Origin: RXOA01 sp964547105
Lineage (GTDB): Bacteria; Bipolaricaulota; Bipolaricaulia; UBA7950; UBA9294
NCBI GenBank assembly: GCA_964547105.1
Contig: CAZJLO010000026.1
Coordinates: forward strand, 1-26,858
Direction: 5' to 3'
Length of the DNA stretch: 26,858 bases
The stretch's first letter is position 1; every line of letters begins with the position of its first letter. This document shows, one piece after another, positions 21,008 to 26,858 of this stretch. A program made the position numbers and the translations under genes. Below the pieces are notes generated by a model. It ran no database searches. It was not told the DNA's origin and saw only the letters and a list, made by a program, of their open reading frames with translations.

Positions 21008-22279
21008 TTATTCCCCCTCACCGCCGGCCGGGGGCTCCACTTCGCCCGGATCGCCGTCGAAATCTGGATCTCGGTTGAGCGCCGATTCCACCGCCTCACG
21101 CAGCTCCGCCCCTCTCAGCCCGCGGGCGATGATTGTCCCATCCCGATCGAGCACGTAGGTCATCGGAATCCCCGCAATCCTATACAGATCGGAAATCGCA
21201 TCATCGTCATCGTAGATTTGAGCATAGGTCAGCCCGTGCTCTTCCACCGCCCGCCCCATCGCCGCCTCGCTGCGATCAAGGTTGATGCCGAGAACGACCA
21301 ACCCGTGCCCCGACCATGCTTCGTGCAATGCTTGCACGCCGGGAAACTCTCGCACACACGGCGCGCACCATCCGGCCCAGAAGTCGAGCAGCACAACGCT
21401 GCCTCGAAGAGCCTCAAGCGACACGAATGAACCATCCGTTGTCCGACCGGCAAACGGCGGTGCGACAGCTCCCACGATCAACGGAGCCTTCGCGGCAACG
21501 AACCGCTCGCTCGGCTCGATCACAACCGATGTTCCATCCGACGTCACCTCGGAAACGGCATACGTCACCCCACCAAGATTGAACGGCTCATCAAGAGCGA
21601 ACTGCTCATGCGAATCCATCGTCGCAAGCAGCTCACCGTCCCGATCGGAGTCGATCAACAGCGTTCCCGTCGCCAGATCGTCGTAGCGCCCGTCTGTGTC
21701 ATCATCCACCACCGCAAGCAGGTAGCCGACCCCGCCTAGCTCGATCGTCCCCACCGTGTACCCACCGCGGCAGTAGGCGATCACCAGCGGCACAAATGGA
21801 TCCCAAAGGAGAAGGAGTGGGTACGCGCGATCCTGGTCCGTTTCGTCATAGATTCGAAACGACACCGTAGCGATCAACCGCTCGTCATCGGTCATTCCAT
21901 CCCACGGAACCGCCGTTAATTCGCGATTCTGATCGGTGTCGGCAAGTAGCGTAACGCCGGCCGTGCTGAGTGACACGCCGACCGTGTATTCGCCTCCCGC
22001 AAGCCGAAGCCTCCCGACGCGAACGCTTTCGGAGTCGATCACCACATCGCCTTCCGGACTTTCCGCGATGGACACATCCTCAGGAAGCCCCGCTTCAAGG
22101 CGAAATGCCTGCAGCAGACAGCTGGACATCAAATCGGAAATCGGATCCACGTGGCGAAGCTCAGCAGTGGCGCCCACGGCCTGCCATCCGAGCGTCGCCA
22201 GACACAACCCGGCCACAGCAACGAACCTCGCCAAGGTCGCCGATTGTCGTCCGAGCACCGCCCGCCGTCGACACATCAT
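21008..22279 (-). CDS. Exported TlpA/ResA-like thiol-disulfide oxidoreductase with long N-terminal region
   Basis: A 423-residue protein. A signal segment (about 17-39) is followed by about 220 residues of beta-rich sequence that I do not recognise. It contains acidic DxDxDG-like stretches (DADTDQNRE-type near 114, DDDTDGRYDDL near 192, DSDRDGELL near 210) that may bind calcium. Residues about 265-400 form a TlpA-like thioredoxin domain: VVLLDFWAGWCAPCVREFP with active site C305-A-P-C308, GHGLVVLGINLD, and cis-Pro372 in AGIPMTYVLDRDG. The tail is Pro/Glu/Asp rich. Such enzymes reduce disulfides outside the cytoplasm, often for cytochrome c or spore-envelope proteins, and need a membrane electron donor. 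The start, 22279, follows AGGAG by 9 bases; it lies 21 bases after gltX. Confidence 0.85.
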   Translation of the reverse strand: MMCRRRAVLGRQSATLARFVAVAGLCLATLGWQAVGATAELRHVDPISDLMSSCLLQAFRLEAGLPEDVSIAESPEGDVVIDSESVRVGRLRLAGGEYTVGVSLSTAGVTLLADTDQNRELTAVPWDGMTDDERLIATVSFRIYDETDQDRAYPLLLLWDPFVPLVIAYCRGGYTVGTIELGGVGYLLAVVDDDTDGRYDDLATGTLLIDSDRDGELLATMDSHEQFALDEPFNLGGVTYAVSEVTSDGTSVVIEPSERFVAAKAPLIVGAVAPPFAGRTTDGSFVSLEALRGSVVLLDFWAGWCAPCVREFPGVQALHEAWSGHGLVVLGINLDRSEAAMGRAVEEHGLTYAQIYDDDDAISDLYRIAGIPMTYVLDRDGTIIARGLRGAELREAVESALNRDPDFDGDPGEVEPPAGGEGE

Positions 22280-22300
22280 GTTGCGACTCTCCTTCCCGTC

Positions 22301-23584
22301 CTACGATGCAAGCTCGCGGAGCCTGCCGACGCAGATCTCTCGGCCCACCGCCGCCATTACCTCGAATAGGCCCGGACCGACTTTCCGCCCCGTGATACAG
22401 AGGCGGACCGCCTTGGCGATGTCCTTGAGCTTGGCGTCGTTTGCTGCAAGCGTGCCCTTGACGACATCGTGGATGGCATCCGAAGTGAACGAATCGGCAC
22501 TTGCTTCCGCAAGCGAATCAGCGACGGCAGCGATGAGTGCCCGCTGTCGATCCTCGAGCACAATCGGCTCCTCGGGCTCCAGCACTTCCGCAAACAGGAT
22601 CTCCGTCACCTTCGCCAGATCCACGAGCGTCTTGGAACGGTCACGCAGGAGGTCAATTCCTAGATGAAGGCGATCTCGGTCGATGGCATCCCACTGCTCA
22701 GCTGTCGACGATTGCTCGGAGATGGCAAACGGCCGAACAAGCCGTGCCAAGTCTTCGAGATCAAGCCGCTTCATGTGCTGTTGGTTTGTCCAGTACAGCT
22801 TCTCGTGGTTGAACACCGCCGCCGATCGATTGATCTCCTCCAGCGTGAACAGCCGCACCAACTCGTCCCGGTCGAACAGCTCGTCGTCGCCGTGGGACCA
22901 TCCCAGCCGCGCAAGGAAGTTCACCAACCCTTCAGGAACAAACCCCATCTGGCGATACTCGAGTACCGAGGAGGCGCCGTGCCGCTTGGAGAGTCGCGAG
23001 CGATCCTCTCCGAGGATGAGCGGTAAGTGAGCGAACTGCGGCAGCGGACGTCCCAGCGCCTGATAAAGCAGGATCTGCTTCGGTGTGTTGATCAGGTGAT
23101 CGTCGCCGCGGATAACGTGGGTGATCCGCATATCGGAATCATCGATGACGACGACGAAGTTGTAGACAAATGTTCCGTCCGAGCGACGGATGACGAAGTC
23201 CTTGAACTCCTCATGCCGGAATGTGACGTCGCCCATGACAGCGTCATGAACGACCGTCTCGCCGTCCGTGGGGACACGGAACCACCAAGCGCCGTCCTGC
23301 TCGTACGCCTGACCGTTCTCCATCAACCGCTCCGCCGCCTGCAGGTGGTTCGGCGTAAGGTCGGTCTGCCGGTAGCGTTCATCCCAATCCAGCCCAAGCC
23401 ACGTCATCGATTCGATGATCTGGTCAATGGATTCGTCCGTCGATCGCTCGCGATCGGTGTCTTCGATCCGCAGGATGAATGTTCCGCCGTGATGCCTGGC
23501 AAATAGCCAATTGAACAGCGCCGTGCGCGCCGAGCCTACGTGGAAGTAGCCGGTAGGGCTGGGCGCAAACCGAACTCGAACCAT
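22301..23584 (-). CDS. gltX: Glutamate-tRNA ligase with shortened connective region
   Basis: A 427-residue class Ib aminoacyl-tRNA synthetase charging tRNA(Glu). It has the HIGH-like motif in APSPTGYFHVGSARTALFNW (about 8-27), LRIEDTDRERS, NFVVVIDDSDMRITHVIRGD (about 142-161) and the KMSKS-like SRLSKRHGA at 197-205. The C-terminal helical anticodon-binding domain ends in CITGRKVGPGLFEVMAAVG. Typical members have 465-490 residues. Here AYEQDGAWWFRVPTDG runs straight from the first half of the acceptor-binding insert to its end, so about 40 residues, normally holding the Cys-rich or Zn-binding strand region, are missing. ATG 23584 is preferred over the longer frame because the family starts with VRVRFAPSPTG. 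It heads a five-gene operon. Confidence 0.95.
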   Translation of the reverse strand: MVRVRFAPSPTGYFHVGSARTALFNWLFARHHGGTFILRIEDTDRERSTDESIDQIIESMTWLGLDWDERYRQTDLTPNHLQAAERLMENGQAYEQDGAWWFRVPTDGETVVHDAVMGDVTFRHEEFKDFVIRRSDGTFVYNFVVVIDDSDMRITHVIRGDDHLINTPKQILLYQALGRPLPQFAHLPLILGEDRSRLSKRHGASSVLEYRQMGFVPEGLVNFLARLGWSHGDDELFDRDELVRLFTLEEINRSAAVFNHEKLYWTNQQHMKRLDLEDLARLVRPFAISEQSSTAEQWDAIDRDRLHLGIDLLRDRSKTLVDLAKVTEILFAEVLEPEEPIVLEDRQRALIAAVADSLAEASADSFTSDAIHDVVKGTLAANDAKLKDIAKAVRLCITGRKVGPGLFEVMAAVGREICVGRLRELAS

Positions 23585-23625
23585 ATCGTAAATTCCCCCT
23601 CTTCTGAAGGCCTGCAAGTTGCCCT

Positions 23626-23654
23626 ATTGTAGCAAGCTCCTGAAACCCTGTCTT
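23626..23654 (-). promoter_or_regulatory. Promoter for gltX operon
   Basis: Minus strand AAGACA, 17-base spacer, TACAAT, with an extended -10 (TGCTACAAT). The predicted start near 23619 gives a leader of about 35 bases. Confidence 0.6.
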
Positions 23655-23690
23655 GCTATCGCTTCGCGTGGGCCGGCGCGATGGCGGCGC

Positions 23691-23867
23691 CTACTCCTTG
23701 CGACTCCGCTCGATGACAAGGCCTATCAGTACGTCGATCCCGGACCCGATCGCAATCCCCGCGCCAATGTCTCCTAACGTCACACCAAGCGCGACGCCGC
23801 CCCCGACCCCGATCGGGATCCCCATCGCAATCCGCTCGAGCTGACGCTTGCCGGATGGCTTGTCCAT
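23691..23867 (-). CDS. 58-residue glycine-rich membrane peptide
   Basis: A short minus-strand gene read by hand: a charged start (MDKPSGKRQLERIAM), a glycine-rich hydrophobic core at about 16-51 with GxxxG-like spacing (GIPIGVGGGVALGVTLGDIG, then GAGIAIGSGIDVLIGLVI) and a charged end (ERSRKE). The pattern resembles small glycine-zipper membrane proteins of unknown function. ATG 23867 follows GAGGGG by about 9 bases. It begins 28 bases after the RimJ-like acetyltransferase stop, so it may share that transcript. I infer no specific role. Confidence 0.65.
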   Translation of the reverse strand: MDKPSGKRQLERIAMGIPIGVGGGVALGVTLGDIGAGIAIGSGIDVLIGLVIERSRKE

Positions 23868-23895
23868 TGATCGTTTCCCCTCGTCCGGCTGATCA

Positions 23896-24462
23896 TCACT
23901 CGAGCGTTCCGAAAACCGCCGACGTCTTGTCTCGCAGCAACGCGAACATCACCGTATCCGTAGGACCGGCGGGGAGGATCAGCCGCTGACGGAGAGTGCC
24001 CTCGCGTGTACAGCCCAGCTTCTCGGCAACCCGCAAGCTTGCCGTGTTGTCGACCGAAACCTCGACCTCGATCCGTGCCAGTCCAAGATCTTCGAAGCCC
24101 AACTGAGCCACCGCTCGCGCAGCAGCGGTGGCGAATCCTTTCCCCGTGCAGCCGGTTCGAATCCAGTAGCCAAGCCCGGCACGCCGGTGTTCGGCGCAGA
24201 TTCCGCCCAGACCGCAGCTTCCGACGAGAGTCCCTGTCTCGCTCTCCTCGATGGCGAAATAGAAGGCACTTCTCGCTGTCCACGCCTTGCGCCACCAGTT
24301 GACGTATTCCGCCGCTTCTTCGCGCGTGAATCCCGGATGGCACCACGTTTCATATCGGGCCACTTCCGGAATCGACTCCGATACCGCCGCGAAAAGCGGA
24401 TCAATGTGATCTTGTCGGTAGGCGCGAACTGTCACCAGCTCCCCAGGCAAGCTCTGTCGCAT
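23896..24462 (-). CDS. RimJ/RimL-type GNAT N-acetyltransferase
   Basis: A 188-residue single-domain acetyltransferase that should transfer acetyl from acetyl-CoA to an amine. The N-terminal LVTVRAYRQDHIDPLFAAVS is typical of the RimJ/RimL group. Motif A is GLGYWIRTGCTGKGFATAAA (about 95-114; the CoA pyrophosphate loop reads TGKGFA). VEVSVDNTASLRVAEKLGCT (about 132-151) is the conserved motif B. The substrate is unknown; this group includes ribosomal-protein and antibiotic acetyltransferases. ATG 24462 follows AGGAG by 8 bases. It lies 67 bases after the DUF2239 gene in the same direction. Confidence 0.88.
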   Translation of the reverse strand: MRQSLPGELVTVRAYRQDHIDPLFAAVSESIPEVARYETWCHPGFTREEAAEYVNWWRKAWTARSAFYFAIEESETGTLVGSCGLGGICAEHRRAGLGYWIRTGCTGKGFATAAARAVAQLGFEDLGLARIEVEVSVDNTASLRVAEKLGCTREGTLRQRLILPAGPTDTVMFALLRDKTSAVFGTLE

Positions 24463-24529
24463 GGTCCAGTCTCCTCTTGTTCAGCAGGACTCCGTCTTCG
24501 CCGCCGTCGACGATGCGAATCGCTCCCTC

Positions 24530-25165
24530 TCACCCTTCCACTTGGGTCTCACCAGCGCCTCTCTCGAACGCGGCTTCGGAAAGCTTCCGCACATGATCGC
24601 GGATGTCCACCGCCCACGACGAGGTGAAGGAATCGAACCGATCACGGTCGCCGGCAAAGAGAGATCGTGCCGCTTCCTCGAATCCAAACAAGTTGCCGGC
24701 CATCACCGACATGAACTGAAGCGTCGCTTCCTGCGAACGGCGCACTGCGTCCCCGTCGTCGTTCCGTTTTCTCGCATCCTCGACCAACCGGCGGAGCGTT
24801 GCCGAGGCTCCTCCCCGCTGGCTCTTGAGCCATGCCCAATGCCGCGGCATCAGGGTGACCTCCTTGGCAACGACCCCCAGCCTGGGGCGACCGGGACCTC
24901 GGCGTATCTCCGGAGACGGTTGGGATGGACAAGCGGCAGAGACGTTCTCCTCCTCCTCCATCAACCTCTGCACGACATCATCCGCCGCGCCCCGGTAGTC
25001 GACGTCGATTACTTCGCTCGTAAGGTCGTCGAAGATCAGCACAGGGCAAAGGCCTTGCCGATCGACCGCCTCTTTCGCACGCCTCACCACGTCGATGAGC
25101 GTCCCGGAGGCGATGCGACGATCTCCGTCAAACGCCGTGTAACTTTGGACTTTCTTCGCCCGCAT
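24530..25165 (-). CDS. DUF2239 family protein
   Basis: A 211-residue cytoplasmic protein. The N-terminal part carries YTAFDGDRRIASGTLIDVV (about 9-27) and VLIFDDLTSEVIDVDYRG, and the centre carries GRPRLGVVAKEVTLMPRHWA with LRRLVEDARK (about 92-134), the conserved core of DUF2239. The remaining C-terminal helices include an LFGFEEAARSLFAGDRDRF segment. The family's function is not known. ATG 25165 follows AGGAG by 8 bases; a TTG six codons upstream lies before that Shine-Dalgarno and is rejected. It has its own promoter, TTGACC/TAGAAT. Confidence 0.85.
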   Translation of the reverse strand: MRAKKVQSYTAFDGDRRIASGTLIDVVRRAKEAVDRQGLCPVLIFDDLTSEVIDVDYRGAADDVVQRLMEEEENVSAACPSQPSPEIRRGPGRPRLGVVAKEVTLMPRHWAWLKSQRGGASATLRRLVEDARKRNDDGDAVRRSQEATLQFMSVMAGNLFGFEEAARSLFAGDRDRFDSFTSSWAVDIRDHVRKLSEAAFERGAGETQVEG

Positions 25166-25192
25166 CTTCTTGTCTCCTCTCAATCTTGGCCT

Positions 25193-25221
25193 ATTCTACC
25201 CAGGTAAAATTGAAAGGTCAA
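25193..25221 (-). promoter_or_regulatory. Promoter for DUF2239 gene
   Basis: Minus strand TTGACC, 17-base spacer with an AT-rich first half, TAGAAT; predicted start near 25186, about 21 bases before the ATG. Confidence 0.62.
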
Positions 25222-25313
25222 TTCTCTACGAGCTGCATGCGCCCAGCGCCGGTTGCGGACAGGAGGGCAAGATGATCCTCGGTAATCTGCCGCGTCCGTG
25301 AGTTGCTGAAGTG

Positions 25314-25643
25314 CTACGTCTGCTTGACAGGGAGCGTCTCCACAAATGCCCGCGCTTCCTCCAACCAGCAGCAAAGGATGTCATTGACCAGGGCGGATTC
25401 CTCCACCATGACCCATCCCTTCATCGGCCGTCCGGTGATATCGAACGGATGCACGGAGGGCTGGCGCATGGCTCGCGAGGCGCCTTCTTCACCAAGCCGG
25501 AGGATAAGGAAGTCTTTGTACACGCCGCACATCATGTTGCCGTCCAGCAGATAACACGTGCCGCCGAACATCTTCTTGCGGGACGTGTCCCACGCCGCGA
25601 TGCAGGCCGTGATCCGGCCGTCGAGATGTTCGCTGTACGCCAT
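25314..25643 (-). CDS. TfoX N-terminal domain protein
   Basis: A 109-residue protein made only of a TfoX N-terminal domain. It shows TSRKKMFGGTCYLLDGNMMC (about 20-39), GVYKDFLILRLGEE, HPFDITGRPMKGWVMV and a C-terminal WLEEARAFVETLP. The C-terminal TfoX domain of the gammaproteobacterial competence regulator is absent. Stand-alone members are common and have no settled function; some resemble RNA methyltransferase-linked or stress proteins. ATG 25643 is preferred to the longer frame (start 25694), since GAGGAGG lies 7 bases upstream and the acetyltransferase gene ends 10 bases before it. Confidence 0.85.
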   Translation of the reverse strand: MAYSEHLDGRITACIAAWDTSRKKMFGGTCYLLDGNMMCGVYKDFLILRLGEEGASRAMRQPSVHPFDITGRPMKGWVMVEESALVNDILCCWLEEARAFVETLPVKQT

Positions 25644-25653
25644 GGCACCCTCC

Positions 25654-26079
25654 TCATTCGTCTGCTTCGAGCCGCTTGCCAAGGCTGGCGACATCGTCCG
25701 CCTTGAACCCCACCCGTTCGTAGAACGCGACGATGCTGGTGTTCGTACTTCTTACCTGCAGGTTGATCTTGGGGCAGCCGGCAGCCCGCAGGCAATGCTC
25801 TGCCTCGTCCATCAGGCGTGTGCCAATCCCTTCTCGACGGTGCTCGGGAAGCACGGCGAGGTAGTTGATCCAGCCGCGATGACCATCGTAGCCGGCCATG
25901 ACGGTGCCGACGATGCGGTTGTCCGGTCCCGAGCACGCGACAAGAAACATCTCCGGCTGCACCTTGAGCTTCCGCTCGATGTCGCGATGAGGGTTGTTCC
26001 AAGGAACGACCAATCCACACTCGGTCCACAACAGAACAACAGCCTGCTCATCACGCGGATCGAACACTCTGATTCGCAT
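25654..26079 (-). CDS. YpeA-like GNAT acetyltransferase
   Basis: A 141-residue GNAT protein closely resembling E. coli YpeA by recall: MRIRVFDPRDEQAVVLLWTE, VPWNNPHRDIERKL, GTVMAGYDGHRGWINYLAV, the CoA loop HRREGIG (about 80-86), GCPKINLQVRSTN and a DVASLGKRL ending. The substrate is unknown. ATG 26079 follows AGGGAGGAGG. It is first in a two-gene unit with the TfoX-domain gene, 10 bases apart, and diverges from the reductive-dehalogenase-like gene. Confidence 0.9.
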   Translation of the reverse strand: MRIRVFDPRDEQAVVLLWTECGLVVPWNNPHRDIERKLKVQPEMFLVACSGPDNRIVGTVMAGYDGHRGWINYLAVLPEHRREGIGTRLMDEAEHCLRAAGCPKINLQVRSTNTSIVAFYERVGFKADDVASLGKRLEADE

Positions 26080-26129
26080 CTTCCTCCTCCCTTCTGGCGA
26101 AGTTCATTCTCGCAGAAGCGGCCGCCGAT

Positions 26130-26142
26130 GCAATCGTATTGC
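26130..26142. promoter_or_regulatory. Interrupted palindrome next to the rdhA-like -35 box
   Basis: GCAAT-CGT-ATTGC, a 5-bp inverted repeat with a 3-base centre. It ends on the base just before the -35 element (TTGCAC) of the predicted promoter for the gene at 26244. The position suits an operator. The repeat is short, so it could be chance. Confidence 0.35.
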
Positions 26143-26171
26143 TTGCACGACTCTGCGGCACCTCATAGGAT
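26143..26171 (+). promoter_or_regulatory. Promoter for reductive-dehalogenase-like gene
   Basis: TTGCAC, 17-base spacer, TAGGAT. The predicted start near 26178 leaves a leader of about 66 bases. That leader contains a CTGGCT-GG-AGCCAG hairpin and a CCCA-GCGT-TGGG hairpin, with no T-run after either. Confidence 0.5.
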
Positions 26172-26243
26172 TGCCCAGGTCCCAGCGTTGGGAGCTGCTG
26201 GCTGGAGCCAGGTGTGAATTGCAGTGCAGGTCAGGGGGCAACT

Positions 26244-26858
26244 GTGGTCAGACGGGTCGACAAGCCGACATACGAGATCGATCCCGCCGTTCACCGGCGG
26301 TTCGACCAGCGCAACACCGTGTTCATGAGGCGCTTCTGGGACCGGGAAGCGAGCTTTCACGGCATCGAGTACCGTGACCGCGCCATCGATCGCATCTCAG
26401 CGCCCGAGGCCGGCTATTCACGCACCGATTTCGCGCGCCTGCTTGCGTCATGGACGGTGCATGATTGCTTCGGCGGTGCCTTCTCGTGGGATCGTCTTGG
26501 ACAGGCCGACCCAAGCATGATGCAGTTCGATCGCTATGAAGCCGCCCCGGAAGAGATGACTCGCGAGGTCAAGCAGACTGCGCGGCTGTTTGGCGCCAGC
26601 TTGGTCGGCATCTGCCGGGTAAACGAGCGGTTCGTCTACTCGCACAACCGCAGCGGGGATCCGGTGCAAATTCCTGCTGAATGCACCCATGCGATCGTGA
26701 TGGCAATTGCCATGGACAAAGACGGGATCGCAACCTCGCCACAGTATCCGTCGGCCGTGGCAACCGGGGTCGGCTATTCGAAGATGGCATTTGCCGTCGC
26801 CTGCATGGCCGCGTTCCTACGCAATCTCCGCTACAAGGCCCTGCCGATGGGGAATGAC
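26244..26858 (+). CDS. Reductive dehalogenase (RdhA)-like protein, N-terminal part, no Tat signal
   Basis: Hand-translated: 205 codons open from GTG 26244 to the window end. AGGGGG lies 5 bases before the GTG. The protein opens with VRRVDKPTYEIDPAVHRRFD, then NTVFMRRFWDRE, SWTVHDCFGGAFSWDRL, VKQTARLFGASLVGICRVN (about 108-126), YSHNRSGDPVQIP, AIVMAIAMDKDGIATSP and GVGYSKMAFAVACMAAFLRN, ending in ALPMGND. This is the order seen in the RdhA domain of a lineage I recall from deep-sediment metagenomes. The cobamide-contact region and the two C-terminal 4Fe-4S motifs would lie beyond the window. Respiratory RdhA proteins normally begin with a twin-arginine signal; this one starts directly in the domain and has no membrane segment, so it is probably cytoplasmic. 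Dehalogenation is not proven for such proteins. No rdhB anchor gene is visible. Confidence 0.8.
   Translation, partial: MVRRVDKPTYEIDPAVHRRFDQRNTVFMRRFWDREASFHGIEYRDRAIDRISAPEAGYSRTDFARLLASWTVHDCFGGAFSWDRLGQADPSMMQFDRYEAAPEEMTREVKQTARLFGASLVGICRVNERFVYSHNRSGDPVQIPAECTHAIVMAIAMDKDGIATSPQYPSAVATGVGYSKMAFAVACMAAFLRNLRYKALPMGND

Noticed and set aside
25314..25643. TfoX-domain gene as a competence regulator acting with comEA
   Set aside because: It has only the N-terminal domain; stand-alone members are not known competence activators and comEA is 12 kb away.

Overview
This is a gene-dense, GC-rich bacterial chromosome segment of 26,858 bp. I recognise about 26 protein genes. I found no tRNA, rRNA, CRISPR array, insertion sequence, phage gene or gene-free stretch over 300 bases. 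The housekeeping set is bacterial: mutS, rsmH, ftsL/ftsI, mnmG, tpiA, pgsA, surE, rsmD, uppP and gltX. I cannot name the lineage. The mix of c-di-GMP riboswitches, PKD/cadherin-like surface protein, queuosine-salvage enzyme and a reductive-dehalogenase-like protein would suit an uncultivated anaerobic phylum such as Bipolaricaulota or a Chloroflexota relative, but this is a weak inference.

Region 1 (1-1770, minus strand) looks like a cyclic-di-GMP unit. A good sigma-70-type promoter reads into a GEMM-I c-di-GMP aptamer with an overlapping intrinsic terminator. Next comes a small protein joining a ribbon-helix-helix fold to an MshEN-like (c-di-GMP-binding) module, then a second GEMM-I aptamer, then the start of a large secreted PKD/cadherin-like adhesin that runs off the window edge. 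This is the most interesting part of the window.

Region 2 (1840-7574, plus) is mutS followed by a short division/cell-wall cluster rsmH-ftsL-ftsI. It runs tail to tail into mnmG, which is preceded by a solitary slipin gene (7529-10228, minus).

Region 3 (10310-12767, plus) holds tpiA, pgsA and a Qng1-type queuosine-salvage hydrolase. After it come a convergent comEA, a half-size GDT1/UPF0016 transporter, and the minus-strand pair rsmD-surE. rsmD has an unusual GPPY in place of D/N-PPY.

Region 4 (14979-18372, plus) starts with the best promoter in the window, which drives a HAD phosphatase, a COG2509-type FAD dehydrogenase and a membrane-anchored C39-like papain-fold protein.

Region 5 (23654-18388, minus) is a tightly packed gltX-tlpA-thioredoxin/Ig protein-polyferredoxin membrane protein-uppP operon. 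The middle three genes could form an electron route to extracytoplasmic thioredoxins. GltX lacks about 40 residues of its connective region.

Region 6 (26079-23691, minus) carries small accessory genes: a YpeA-like acetyltransferase, a TfoX N-terminal-domain protein, a DUF2239 protein, a RimJ/RimL-type acetyltransferase and a 58-residue glycine-rich membrane peptide. Facing away from them, a reductive-dehalogenase-like gene without a Tat signal begins at 26244 and leaves the window.
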